Assembly (NCBI GenBank): GCA_018268035.1 | Contig: JAFDXI010000046.1 | Location: forward strand, 55,170-119,169 | Length of the DNA stretch: 64,000 bases | Origin: Bacteroidota bacterium | Lineage (GTDB): Bacteria; Bacteroidota; Bacteroidia; Chitinophagales; Chitinophagaceae | Direction of reading: 5' to 3' | Shown here: positions 56,053-64,000 of the stretch, one piece after another | Layout: each line of letters begins with the position of its first letter | How positions within the stretch are numbered: the first letter of the stretch is position 1 | Program-made: the position numbers and the translations under genes | Notes under the pieces: generated by a model | Database searches by the model: none | Told to the model about the DNA's origin: nothing | The model's input: the letters and a program-made list of their open reading frames with translations, nothing else

Positions 56053-56637
56053 ATGCAGAAATATTTAATTGTTGGTTTGGGAAATATTGGTAAAGAATAT
56101 GAACACACCCGTCATAATATTGGCTTTGATGTGGTGAGTGCTTTTGTATTAAAGAATAATGGTTTTTTTCAAACATCAAGACTGGCTGAAAGGGCTGAAG
56201 TGAAATGGAAAGGAAGGACTTTTATATGCATCAAACCCACTACTTATATGAATTTAAGTGGCAGGGCTTTTAAATATTGGATGGATGCAGAAAAAGTTTC
56301 ACTTGAAAATACATTGACAGTAGTAGATGATCTGGCTATACCCATTGAATCATTACGGTTGAGGCCCGGAGGCAGCGATGGTGGACATAATGGGTTAAAA
56401 GATATTCAGCAAATATTGGGAACAGATAAATATCCCAAGCTTCGTTTTGGCATTGGCAACAATTATCCCAAAGGTATGCAGGTAGATTTTGTATTGATGA
56501 AATGGCTGCCTGAAGAAAAGCCATTAATCTGGAAAAAAATTGAGTATTGTTCTGAAGTCATTGAAAATATTTCTACGATAGGGCTTGAAAAAACTATGAA
56601 TATAGTGAATGGTAAAAAGTTTTCTTTAGAAGAATAA
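56053..56637 (+). CDS. pth: Peptidyl-tRNA hydrolase
   Basis: Frees tRNA from dropped-off peptidyl-tRNA. 194 aa from the ATG at 56053, giving the conserved opening KYLIVGLGNIGKEYEHTRHN with N11 and the catalytic H21. Later blocks KPTTYMNLSGRA, VVDDLAIPIESLRLRPGGSD and GHNGLKDI are standard. The nearest upstream frame start lies inside a terminator. Follows rplY on the same strand but after a terminator, so it may have its own promoter. Confidence 0.95.
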   Translation: MQKYLIVGLGNIGKEYEHTRHNIGFDVVSAFVLKNNGFFQTSRLAERAEVKWKGRTFICIKPTTYMNLSGRAFKYWMDAEKVSLENTLTVVDDLAIPIESLRLRPGGSDGGHNGLKDIQQILGTDKYPKLRFGIGNNYPKGMQVDFVLMKWLPEEKPLIWKKIEYCSEVIENISTIGLEKTMNIVNGKKFSLEE

Positions 56638-56730
56638 TTGTTATTAATAAAAAAAATTGTTTGCGTATTTTTATTAGTCCGATTCCTGTTGAAAACAAAA
56701 GAGAATTGCTAACAAACAAAACAATTACTT

Positions 56731-57342
56731 ATGAAAATTTTTTGCGTAGGCCGTAACTACAGCGAACATGCTAAAGAAATGCACCATGATGTGCCGGAAG
56801 AGCCGGTAATATTCCTGAAACCAAAAAGTGCTCTGCTTGTTCCTAACTCTAATTTTTATTATCCTCAATTCACCAATGAATTACATTATGAAGCTGAATT
56901 GGTGTTGGGTATCTCTAAAAACGGAAAATTTATCAATGAGTCACAAGGCTGGAAATATTATGATAAAATAACTGTGGGCATTGATTTCACTGCAAGGGAC
57001 TTACAGGCAGAATTAAAAAAGAAAGGATTGCCCTGGGAAAAAGCAAAAGCCTGGGATAATTCAGCAGTGCATGGTAAATGGTTTCCTGTAACACGGGATT
57101 TTATGAATACTTCAATTGATTTTTCAATGAAGAAGAATGATGTAGTAGTGCAAAAAGGCAACAGCAGCAACATGATTTTTTCGTTTAATAAAATCATTGC
57201 CGACATCTCTCAATACTTTGCAATAAACATCGGTGACCTTATTTTTACAGGCACTCCGGCAGGTGTTGGTGAATGTTCTGTTGGTGATGTATTGAAAGGT
57301 TATTTAGGAAATGAACAGGTATTTATGCTTGAAATAAAATAA
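56731..57342 (+). CDS. Fumarylacetoacetate hydrolase family protein
   Basis: 203 aa single-domain FAH-family protein, related to enzymes such as acylpyruvase and oxaloacetate decarboxylase. Opens with IFCVGRNYSEHAKEM. Metal-binding E54 and E56 in LHYEAELVLG and D85 in VGIDFTARD, then the GTPAGVG block near the C-terminus. Substrate unknown. Followed after 61 bp by the E1 gene, so a link with organic-acid catabolism is possible. Confidence 0.9.
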   Translation: MKIFCVGRNYSEHAKEMHHDVPEEPVIFLKPKSALLVPNSNFYYPQFTNELHYEAELVLGISKNGKFINESQGWKYYDKITVGIDFTARDLQAELKKKGLPWEKAKAWDNSAVHGKWFPVTRDFMNTSIDFSMKKNDVVVQKGNSSNMIFSFNKIIADISQYFAINIGDLIFTGTPAGVGECSVGDVLKGYLGNEQVFMLEIK

Positions 57343-57403
57343 CATTTAGCCCTGTAATAGCTGCATTACTTTTTTTTTGTGAATACAAACATGATATTTG
57401 CCT

Positions 57404-59470
57404 ATGCTCGATAATGCAATTCTTGCCAAAGCTTACAGGCTTATGGCTACTGCACGTGCCATGGCAGATATTTATGAGGCCAACAGGCAGGTATGTAAAT
57501 ATGTTCATTCTACATCCAAAGGTCATGAAGCAATACAGGTTGCAACAGGCCTGCAATTATTGCCTTGTGATTTTGTAAGTCCTTACTATCGCGATGAAAG
57601 TTTATTGCTTTCACTTGGTTTTTCTTCTTACGAATTGATGTTACAGTTGCTGGCAAAAGCTGATGATCCGTTTTCAGGCGGGCGATCCTATTATACCCAC
57701 CCAAGCAACATAGCTTCAGATAAACCACGCATCATACATCAAAGCAGCGCTACCGGTATGCAGGCCATCCCAACAACCGGTATTGCACAGGGCATACAAT
57801 ATCTTGAAAATTATTTACCAGCCCGTTTGCAAAAAGGTAATAATAATGAAAACCCGATAGTGGTTTGCAGTTTTGGTGATTATAGTATTACAGAAGGTGA
57901 AGTGAGTGAAGCGTTACAGTTTGCAGTGTTGAAACAACTGCCCATTATTTATTTAGTACAGGATAATGAATGGGGCATCAGCGCCACTGTGCCTGAGGGC
58001 CGGACCATGAATGCTTTTGAATATGCTGAAGGTTTTAAAGGCTTGCACCGGGTGAAGGTGGATGGCAGCGTTTTTGAAAGCGCTTATGGTGTGATGAACT
58101 ATGCGATAAATTACACAAGACGGGAAAGAAAACCTGTGTTGGTGCATGCAACAGTGCCATTGTTGAACCATCACACAAGTGGAGTAAGAAAAGAATTTTA
58201 TCGCAGCACTGAAGACCTCGAAAAACATGCAGCACATGATCCTTATCCAAAACTGAGACAATATTTAGGTCAAAGTGGAATAACAGAACCGGAAATTCAG
58301 GAGATAGAAAAAACGGCTGCAGATGAAGCAAAGGCTGCATTTGAAAAAGCAAAACAGGCTGCTGACCCAACACCTGAATCTGTTACTGAAAATGTGTTTG
58401 CAGCAACACCGGTACTTGAAGAAAAAGGGATACGTTCACCCACTGATGGTGAAAAAGTTTTAATGGTGGATGCAGGCCTTCATGCAATAGAAGAGTTGAT
58501 GCAGGATAATGAAGACTGTATTTTGTATGGACAGGATGTGGGCAAGCGGTTGGGTGGTGTATTTCGCGAAACAGCAACACTCGCTGAAAAATTTGGTGAA
58601 TATCGCGTGTTTAATACAGCCATACAGGAAGCTTATATCATTGGCTCTACTGCAGGGTTGAGTGCATTGGGATTAAAGCCAATTGTAGAAGTACAGTTTG
58701 GAGATTATATCTACCCCGGTCTTAACCAATTGGTTTGTGAAATTGCAAAATCAAATTATCTCACGAGAGGAAAGTTCCCGGTGAATATGTTATTGCGTGT
58801 ACCGGTAGGCGCTTATGGTGGTGGTGGCCCTTATCATAGCGGAAGTGTGGAATCAACCTTGCTTACTATAAAAGGAATTAAAGTTTGTTATCCATCCAAT
58901 ACTGCTGATATGAAAGGATTGATGAAAGCAGCATTTTATGATCCTAACCCAGTAGTGATGCTCGAACATAAAGGTCTGTATTGGAGTAAAGTGCCCGGCA
59001 CTGAGTTTGCAAAAACAATAGAACCTGCAAAGGATTATATACTTCCATTAGGAAAAGCCAAGCTGATATTGAAAGCAGAGAAAGATAAAACTGAAGATGG
59101 CGAATCAATGTGCATCATTACTTATGGTATGGGAGTGTATTGGGCGAAAGCTGCTGCTGAAGAATATAAAGGTCATGTAGAAATTATTGACCTGAGGACT
59201 CTATACCCATTGGACGAGGAACTGGTTTTTTCAATAGTAAAAAAACATGGTAAATGCCTTGTGCTCACAGAAGAACAACAGACCAATTCTTTTGCTGAAG
59301 CATTGGCACACCGCATCAGTTTTAACTGTTTCCGTTATCTCGATGCACCGGTTGATGTGTTGGGCGCTTTGGATTTACCGGCTGTACCGATTAATATTAT
59401 TTTAGAACAAGCCATGCTGCCCACTGTTGATAAAGTAAAAGAAAGGATAAAGAGGTTGTTGAATAATTAG
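57404..59470 (+). CDS. Thiamine-dependent branched-chain-type dehydrogenase E1, fused alpha and beta
   Basis: One 688 aa polypeptide with the alpha subunit (about 1-300, ThDP motif from GDYSITEGE to VQDNEWGIS) joined by an Ala/Glu-rich linker (about 300-345) to the beta subunit (about 345-688, with QDVGKRLGGVFRET, GAYGGGGPYHSGS and the C-terminal transketolase domain). It most resembles 2-oxoisovalerate dehydrogenase E1. The ATG at 57404 is preferred; the TTG at 57398 is part of a TTTGCC promoter-like element. E2 and E3 are not in the window. Confidence 0.92.
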   Translation: MLDNAILAKAYRLMATARAMADIYEANRQVCKYVHSTSKGHEAIQVATGLQLLPCDFVSPYYRDESLLLSLGFSSYELMLQLLAKADDPFSGGRSYYTHPSNIASDKPRIIHQSSATGMQAIPTTGIAQGIQYLENYLPARLQKGNNNENPIVVCSFGDYSITEGEVSEALQFAVLKQLPIIYLVQDNEWGISATVPEGRTMNAFEYAEGFKGLHRVKVDGSVFESAYGVMNYAINYTRRERKPVLVHATVPLLNHHTSGVRKEFYRSTEDLEKHAAHDPYPKLRQYLGQSGITEPEIQEIEKTAADEAKAAFEKAKQAADPTPESVTENVFAATPVLEEKGIRSPTDGEKVLMVDAGLHAIEELMQDNEDCILYGQDVGKRLGGVFRETATLAEKFGEYRVFNTAIQEAYIIGSTAGLSALGLKPIVEVQFGDYIYPGLNQLVCEIAKSNYLTRGKFPVNMLLRVPVGAYGGGGPYHSGSVESTLLTIKGIKVCYPSNTADMKGLMKAAFYDPNPVVMLEHKGLYWSKVPGTEFAKTIEPAKDYILPLGKAKLILKAEKDKTEDGESMCIITYGMGVYWAKAAAEEYKGHVEIIDLRTLYPLDEELVFSIVKKHGKCLVLTEEQQTNSFAEALAHRISFNCFRYLDAPVDVLGALDLPAVPINIILEQAMLPTVDKVKERIKRLLNN

Positions 59471-59571
59471 AGGATGTGAAATACAATGACAATACCCAGA
59501 CTTAATAACGTAATGGAATATGCGTAGTTTAAGTTTCACAATTTTCTGATGGTACCAAATTAATCATCACA

Positions 59572-59862
59572 TCATGCATCATTTTTCTTAATCCCAATCA
59601 TCTTTGTCAGCAATAAAAAAATAAAACCAATAAAAGTTCCGGTTGTGCCGTACCATGCATCTGCTAAGTCGCGTGTATTCAGCAACGGCACCCAAAACTC
59701 ATAAACGAAGTTGGCTGATAAAATGCTGCAGCCCAGTACCACAATACTTTTCAGTGGCACGCCCATTAATATCCAGACATATCCAACTGTGGAATAGATA
59801 AGATAGCTGATGGATAAATTAGAAACATGTTGATAAAAACCAGTGAAATTATCTGTAATCAA
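59572..59862 (-). CDS. Small membrane protein, unknown function
   Basis: 96 aa with three probable membrane helices (about 17-35, 38-56, 70-90), ending in a basic tail. No family recognised. It lies 3 bp after a 36-codon frame that also encodes a membrane segment, and the pair may form a small operon. It is convergent with the E1 gene. Confidence 0.6.
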   Translation of the reverse strand: MITDNFTGFYQHVSNLSISYLIYSTVGYVWILMGVPLKSIVVLGCSILSANFVYEFWVPLLNTRDLADAWYGTTGTFIGFIFLLLTKMIGIKKNDA

Positions 59863-59865
59863 ATT

Positions 59866-59976
59866 TTACTTTAGCCCTTCTTCAGTAAGGCCTGCAAAAG
59901 CAAGTAAAAATACTATCAGCAGGATGATAAAAATAATTGCGGTTGACAGTTTAGGTATGTATTTTATGTTTTTCAA
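59866..59976 (-). CDS. Tiny single-helix membrane protein, 36 aa
   Basis: TTG at 59974-59976 opens 36 codons to TAA at 59866-59868. Lys-rich start, one strong membrane helix (STAIIFIILLIVFLLAFAG), and an acidic short tail. The stop is 3 bp before the ATG of the next gene. Too short for a firm call; the strong helix and the spacing support it. Confidence 0.4.
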   Translation of the reverse strand: MKNIKYIPKLSTAIIFIILLIVFLLAFAGLTEEGLK

Positions 59977-60146
59977 ATTTGCTTATATTTTTCTGCTAAC
60001 ATAAATGTTTCCGCTTTTACTCAAATATTGAATTTTAAATTTTTAGTGCTCAAATGATTTTACCTGTTTTCAAATATTGTTGTTAAAGCTTATTTCCAAA
60101 ATTTTATACAAATACATGTTCCAATATCTTTATAAAAACTCTACGG

Positions 60147-62675
60147 ATGAGAAAACACCTGCTGTTTGTTTTTGGATTTATTGCATTTTCATTTTCATTG
60201 AATGCGCAAAATGTTTCAGGTATTATCAAATCAAAGAATACAGGAGCAGTACTTGCATTTGCATCTGTTACCATCAAGGACAGCCCAACAGGGACTACTT
60301 CCAATGAAAACGGTTTTTATTCTCTTAACCTGCGCCCGGGCAAATACATTTTAGTATTTCGTTTTGTGGGTTATGCCACACAACACCAAACTGTTGAAGT
60401 TGGCAACTTTGACAAAAAGCTTGACATCATCATGCAGGAACAGGAAACGCAACTACCCGATGTGGTGGTTGGCAATGGTGAAGACCCTGCTTATGCCATC
60501 ATCCGCCATGCGATTAAAATGAAAAATATTTATTCAGACCCAATGGATTCTTTTACCTGTGAGGCTTATATCAAAACGCTAATGAAAACGAGGAAACTTC
60601 CGGAAAGGTTCTTTGGAAAAAAAATTACAGATAACGACAGGAAACAAATGGGTGTTGACTCTGCAGGCAAAGGCACAATTTATCTTTCAGAGTCGGTGAC
60701 ACGTGTTGCGCATGTAAAACCTGATGATACGAAACTGCAGATTTTATCAGGAAGGGAAAGCGGTTCTAATGGCTATGGTTTTAATTTCCCCATCTTCCTC
60801 AACTTTTATCAGAATAATATTAATGTGCTGATGGGAAGTTTTAATCCGCGTGGATATGTTTCACCTATTGCAGATGGCGCATTGAATTTTTATAAATATA
60901 AATTGTTAGGCACTTTTGAAGATGATGGTAAACTTGTCAATAAAATACTGGTAACTCCAAGACGGAATTACGAACCTGTATTTTCAGGCATCATCAACAT
61001 CACTGATAGTGACTGGCGTATCCATAGCCTTGACATGCTGTTAACCAAAACATCACAGTTACAGATTTTGGATACAGTAAACATCAAACAAATCAACAGC
61101 AAAGTATTACCTGGCATCTGGATGACTACCAATCAAAGTATTTTCTTCACTTTTAATTTTCTTGGCATTGATGCAGTTGGCAGCACACTGGATGTGTTTA
61201 GTAAGTTTAATAACCATCCTGATTTTCCAAAAAAATATTTCAATAAAATAGTTGCCGCTTATGATACTGCAGCCAATAAAAAAGATTCTGTGTATTGGGA
61301 TTCTGTACGGCCGGTGCAATTATCAGTTGAAGAAGAAAAAGATTTTCATATTAAGGATAGTATTTATAAAGCATCGAATGATTCTGCACATACAAAAGCA
61401 AGGATTGATTCATTGCGCAAACAACAGGGCAAAGTTTCTTTGGGTAATGTTTTTATTTCAGGCTTCACACGTTCTGATTATAAACCGGATAATTATACAA
61501 GCTGGAAATGGGAGCCATTGCTGCGTAATATTGAATATAATATTGTGGAAGGTTTTGTGGTGAAAGCTTCATCCACATTCACGCATTATTTCAACAAATG
61601 GCAAAGACCTGTTTCGTTTACACCGTCAGTCAGATATGGTTTCAGCAATACACACCTGAATGTGTATGGCATAGTAAATATTCCCGGCAGGATGATAAAA
61701 GATGGCGACCAGACTATCAATCAGCATGGCACTAACTGGATAATTTCTGGTGGAAAAAACATCAGCCAGTTCAATAATGAAAACCCGATTTCTCCTTTAA
61801 TCAATGAAATATATACGCTGATTGATAAGAGGAACTATATGAAATTGTATGAAAAATATTTTGCAGGCATACGTTTCAGCAAAGATTATCGCAATGGTTT
61901 TAAATTTTATATCAGCGCTAATTATGAAGACAGGTTGCCATTGAACAACATTACTGATTTTTCAATCGCAAATAAGAACAGGGTGTTTACACCAAACTAC
62001 CCGATAGAAAAACTGGATTCACAGTTTACACATCACCAGGCTTTATTGTTTACTACAGGAATTGACTTTACCCCGGGGATGAAATACATCCAATTCCCTT
62101 ATGGAAAAGTGCCGCTCGGTTCAAAATATCCGACAATTTCATTCATGTATCAAAAAGGTATAAACAACATTTTTGGTAGTGATGTAAATTTTGATAAATG
62201 GAAATTCAGCGTCCGTAATTCAATGAATTTAAAACTGGCAGGCACTTTTAAATACAACGTAGCTGTTGGTGGTTTTTTAAATACAAAAAAAGTTTACATC
62301 CAGGATTATCAGCATTTCAACGGCAACCAGACAATTTATGCCAGTGAATATTTAAACAGTTTCCAGATTGCACCTTATTATGCCAACAGTACGACTGCCG
62401 GATTTTATGCGACTGCTAATATTGAGCACCATTTCAATGGTATGCTCACCAATAAAATCCCATTGTTTAAAAGACTCAACTGGAACCTTGTTACAGGCGC
62501 TAATGCTTTTTATGTAAACAGTAATAATAATTATGTGGAAGCATTTGCCGGCCTTGAAAATATTTTCAAAATTTTGCGTGTTGATATTGTTACATCTTAT
62601 CTCAACGGGCAGCAAGGATCATTTGGTATCAGGCTTGGCTTTGGCGGTTTGTTTTCTTTTAGCAACAACAGGTAA
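60147..62675 (+). CDS. DUF5686 outer-membrane protein with carboxypeptidase-like regulatory domain
   Basis: Signal peptide (about 1-20), a carboxypeptidase regulatory-like beta domain (about 22-105, NVSGIIKSKNTGAVLAFASV) and then the DUF5686 region (about 110-842), which has a barrel-like C-terminal half ending in an aromatic residue and short polar tail. This two-part layout is typical in Bacteroidota; the function is not known, and a surface or outer-membrane position is inferred. It has its own upstream spacer (about 170 bp). A GEVED-domain T9SS cargo lies convergent to it. Confidence 0.88.
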   Translation: MRKHLLFVFGFIAFSFSLNAQNVSGIIKSKNTGAVLAFASVTIKDSPTGTTSNENGFYSLNLRPGKYILVFRFVGYATQHQTVEVGNFDKKLDIIMQEQETQLPDVVVGNGEDPAYAIIRHAIKMKNIYSDPMDSFTCEAYIKTLMKTRKLPERFFGKKITDNDRKQMGVDSAGKGTIYLSESVTRVAHVKPDDTKLQILSGRESGSNGYGFNFPIFLNFYQNNINVLMGSFNPRGYVSPIADGALNFYKYKLLGTFEDDGKLVNKILVTPRRNYEPVFSGIINITDSDWRIHSLDMLLTKTSQLQILDTVNIKQINSKVLPGIWMTTNQSIFFTFNFLGIDAVGSTLDVFSKFNNHPDFPKKYFNKIVAAYDTAANKKDSVYWDSVRPVQLSVEEEKDFHIKDSIYKASNDSAHTKARIDSLRKQQGKVSLGNVFISGFTRSDYKPDNYTSWKWEPLLRNIEYNIVEGFVVKASSTFTHYFNKWQRPVSFTPSVRYGFSNTHLNVYGIVNIPGRMIKDGDQTINQHGTNWIISGGKNISQFNNENPISPLINEIYTLIDKRNYMKLYEKYFAGIRFSKDYRNGFKFYISANYEDRLPLNNITDFSIANKNRVFTPNYPIEKLDSQFTHHQALLFTTGIDFTPGMKYIQFPYGKVPLGSKYPTISFMYQKGINNIFGSDVNFDKWKFSVRNSMNLKLAGTFKYNVAVGGFLNTKKVYIQDYQHFNGNQTIYASEYLNSFQIAPYYANSTTAGFYATANIEHHFNGMLTNKIPLFKRLNWNLVTGANAFYVNSNNNYVEAFAGLENIFKILRVDIVTSYLNGQQGSFGIRLGFGGLFSFSNNR

Positions 62676-62685
62676 AAAAATTACA

Positions 62686-62716
62686 GGCGCTATATCATCC
62701 TGAATGATGTAGCGCC
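62686..62716. terminator. Hairpin terminator between convergent genes
   Basis: GGCGCTATATCAT and ATGATGTAGCGCC pair over 13 bp with one wobble and a five-base loop. On the minus strand a T-rich stretch follows after four bases. It probably ends transcription for the GEVED gene and perhaps for the DUF5686 gene. Confidence 0.7.
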
Positions 62717-62753
62717 CGCAATGATTATACAGAAAAAGAATAGTGTTGTTATA

Positions 62754-63854
62754 TCAATGTTTAATCACAAGTACTGTTCTCCCAATCACATTACCATCCT
62801 GTTTTAATACAAGAAAATAATTCCCATCTGATATATTTGCAGTTGATAATTGTGTCTTTAAATCTCCACCAGATTGCACTTTTTTTAATTCAGATTTCAA
62901 AACCCTTCCGTACTGGTCAACTACAGTTAATTCAATATTGGAATTTTTGTTGAGCCTGAAATTGATTGTTGCAGTACTATTGACAGGGTTTGGAAAAATA
63001 TTTATTTTATTTAATCGTTGATAAGAAATCATGCCTGCATCATCATTTGCAGTGGAAGCATTTTTTATGTTTACTGAATAATCTTCAGCTTCACCATTTG
63101 TATAATTACAAGGGTTGTTGTAAGCAAAAAATGTTTCTTCCACAACTATTCGCATGACAGTTAAACCTGTAACTGCATCCTGGGGTACAGTAAAGTTGAA
63201 AGGAAGTTCATTCCTTTCAGGAGTAACTTTTCTGCCGATTAATTCGCCCGGGTCTGTGAAGTTTTTATTATTATTAAAATCTATATAAACACTAACAGTT
63301 ACTGCTCCATTAATCTGTCTTTCAGCAGTTGGCTTCACATATACCGTGTAATTTTTTTGTTGAACCAATGGCATTGTAATATTTGTATAATCACCATAAC
63401 CGGAACCATTACTGCCACTCACATTCTTTTTGTTTTTTACCCGCACATAATCAATATAGCAGAGTGAATTGGAATGTGCAGAACAATAACCTTCTTCAGT
63501 AAGCGTGATGAACTTCCATCTCAATTTATATTTGCTAACGGTATCTGCACACACTGCAGCCGGCTTGAATTCATAGAAAGTATTCGACTTAAGCTGGGTT
63601 AACTGGTAAAAAGTATCGGTGATATTAAACACACTATCCCATCTTTTTCCTTCTTCATGCCAAACAATATTATAAGCAACTGGCTGTTCATCACCATAAG
63701 GCTCCCAGGTAAGCAATGCCGAATGGTTGGTAATATTTACAGCAAAAGGCATTACCGGATTTGCACAGGGTGGCGCTTTCTGATCACTGTATGCAATTTG
63801 TGCATTAACGCAAACTGTTAAAATAAAAGACGAAAGAGTAAAGCTTGTTTTCAT
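62754..63854 (-). CDS. Secreted GEVED-domain protein with T9SS sorting domain
   Basis: 366 aa: signal peptide (about 1-18), a fibronectin III-like domain (about 35-115, PFAVNITNHSALLTWEPYGD), a GEVED domain (about 170-265, ending ENGEAEDYSV-like CNYTNGEAEDYSVNI), and a type A sorting domain (about 283-366, IFPNPVNSTATINF and GNYFLVLKQDGN). Likely an adhesin or surface accessory protein exported by the T9SS. No catalytic domain is visible. The IS-like end starts shortly upstream of its start codon, so its promoter may have been changed by that insertion. Confidence 0.88.
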   Translation of the reverse strand: MKTSFTLSSFILTVCVNAQIAYSDQKAPPCANPVMPFAVNITNHSALLTWEPYGDEQPVAYNIVWHEEGKRWDSVFNITDTFYQLTQLKSNTFYEFKPAAVCADTVSKYKLRWKFITLTEEGYCSAHSNSLCYIDYVRVKNKKNVSGSNGSGYGDYTNITMPLVQQKNYTVYVKPTAERQINGAVTVSVYIDFNNNKNFTDPGELIGRKVTPERNELPFNFTVPQDAVTGLTVMRIVVEETFFAYNNPCNYTNGEAEDYSVNIKNASTANDDAGMISYQRLNKINIFPNPVNSTATINFRLNKNSNIELTVVDQYGRVLKSELKKVQSGGDLKTQLSTANISDGNYFLVLKQDGNVIGRTVLVIKH

Positions 63855-63908
63855 AAGTGTTATTTTTATTAATAATAAACCAATAGCGTCCTAAACGTTT
63901 TAAAAAAA

Positions 63909-63971
63909 ATAGAGAAAGTTGTCTGTATCTCAAATAGCTTTGAGTTGCACAACAAAACCAACTTTCTCTAT
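63909..63971. repeat. Nested inverted repeat at the left end of a probable insertion sequence
   Basis: Outer arms ATAGAGAAAGTTG (63909-63921) and CAACTTTCTCTAT (63959-63971) are a perfect 13-bp inverted repeat. Inside, CTCAAA (63929-63934) pairs with TTTGAG (63939-63944), and GTTG pairs with CAAC at 63944-63953. The right outer arm ends in the ATG of the following frame. Confidence 0.7.
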
Positions 63972-64000
63972 GTCAAAAATAGCTTTATTCGCCCAAATCA
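63970..64000 (+). CDS. Truncated start of a probable transposase gene
   Basis: ATG at 63970 reads MSKIALFAQI before the window ends. This opening resembles the N-terminus of IS4-type (DUF4372) transposases of Bacteroidota. With only ten codons the family is a guess. The start lies inside a stem, as in IS elements that suppress translation of read-through transcripts. Confidence 0.35.
   Translation, partial: MSKIALFAQI

Larger units (their letters stand above)
63855..64000. mobile_element. Probable left end of an insertion sequence (cut by window end)
   Basis: Inferred from the nested inverted repeat and transposase-like N-terminus. The exact outer boundary was not found; it may lie between 63855 and 63909. 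No target-site duplication can be checked. Confidence 0.35.

Noticed and set aside
1..64000. CRISPR arrays, tRNA and rRNA genes
   Set aside because: Spacers were read on both strands; no regular direct repeats with unique spacers and no tRNA-like cloverleaf were seen. The heptamer arrays have no spacers.

Overview
The window is a chromosomal stretch from a member of the Bacteroidota, most likely the family Chitinophagaceae or a close relative. Evidence: a complete gldK-gldL-gldM-gldN gliding/type IX secretion (T9SS) cluster, two proteins with T9SS C-terminal sorting domains, menaquinone synthesis by the futalosine route (mqnA), a fused two-domain branched-chain E1, DUF4271/HemD-like and DUF5686 proteins typical of the phylum, AT-rich spacers, and promoters of the Bacteroidota form (TTG, about 19 bp, then TAnnTTTG). 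No tRNA, rRNA or CRISPR array was seen.

Layout. 1-8.8 kb: superoxide dismutase, then two paralogous secreted sulfatases (one lipoprotein, one T9SS cargo) enclosing a minus-strand group (small acidic protein, dolichol-phosphate-mannose-type glycosyltransferase, DnaQ-like exonuclease, acyl-CoA dehydrogenase) and a tiny lipoprotein. 8.9-19.5 kb: purB, mqnA, a PagL-like outer-membrane protein, hemW, a BamA/TamA-like barrel, DUF4271, a HemD-like protein and a DUF255 thioredoxin-fold protein. 19.6-24.4 kb: gldKLMN. 24.5-38.3 kb, mostly minus strand: uvrC, a membrane-anchored barrel-like protein and its ECF sigma factor, an ABC exporter, lon, a thiolase, a TPR protein, a zinc-ribbon coiled-coil protein and a Nif3-like protein. 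38.4-40.1 kb: a lipoprotein glycoside hydrolase resembling alpha-L-arabinofuranosidases.

40.2-48.0 kb is one long minus-strand SUF iron-sulfur assembly operon, read sufB, (four-helix-bundle gene), sufC, sufD, sufS, sufE, sufT, bacilliredoxin, Rrf2-family regulator. This is the most structured part of the window. A four-helix-bundle gene flanked by 7-bp tandem arrays fills the whole sufB-sufC gap. A pair of 113-bp direct repeats fills the sufE-sufS gap. A perfect palindrome overlaps the sufB promoter, and a nested inverted repeat lies in front of the regulator gene.

48.2-63.9 kb: gltX, a GT39-type membrane glycosyltransferase coupled to a class A beta-lactamase-like hydrolase, a VIT-type metal transporter, radC, prs, the L25 gene, pth, a fumarylacetoacetase-family hydrolase, branched-chain E1, two small membrane proteins, a DUF5686 outer-membrane protein and a GEVED/T9SS secreted protein. 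The window ends in what looks like the left end of an insertion sequence, whose start codon sits in a nested inverted repeat.

Functional themes: protein export to the surface (gldKLMN plus cargo), polysaccharide attack (sulfatases, glycosidase), iron-sulfur and oxidative-stress physiology (Sod, SUF, bacilliredoxin, VIT), and housekeeping. I did not find a clear new defence or metabolic system. The best leads for new biology are the repeat-associated insertions and regulatory palindromes of the SUF operon, and an orphan promoter aimed antisense into uvrC.
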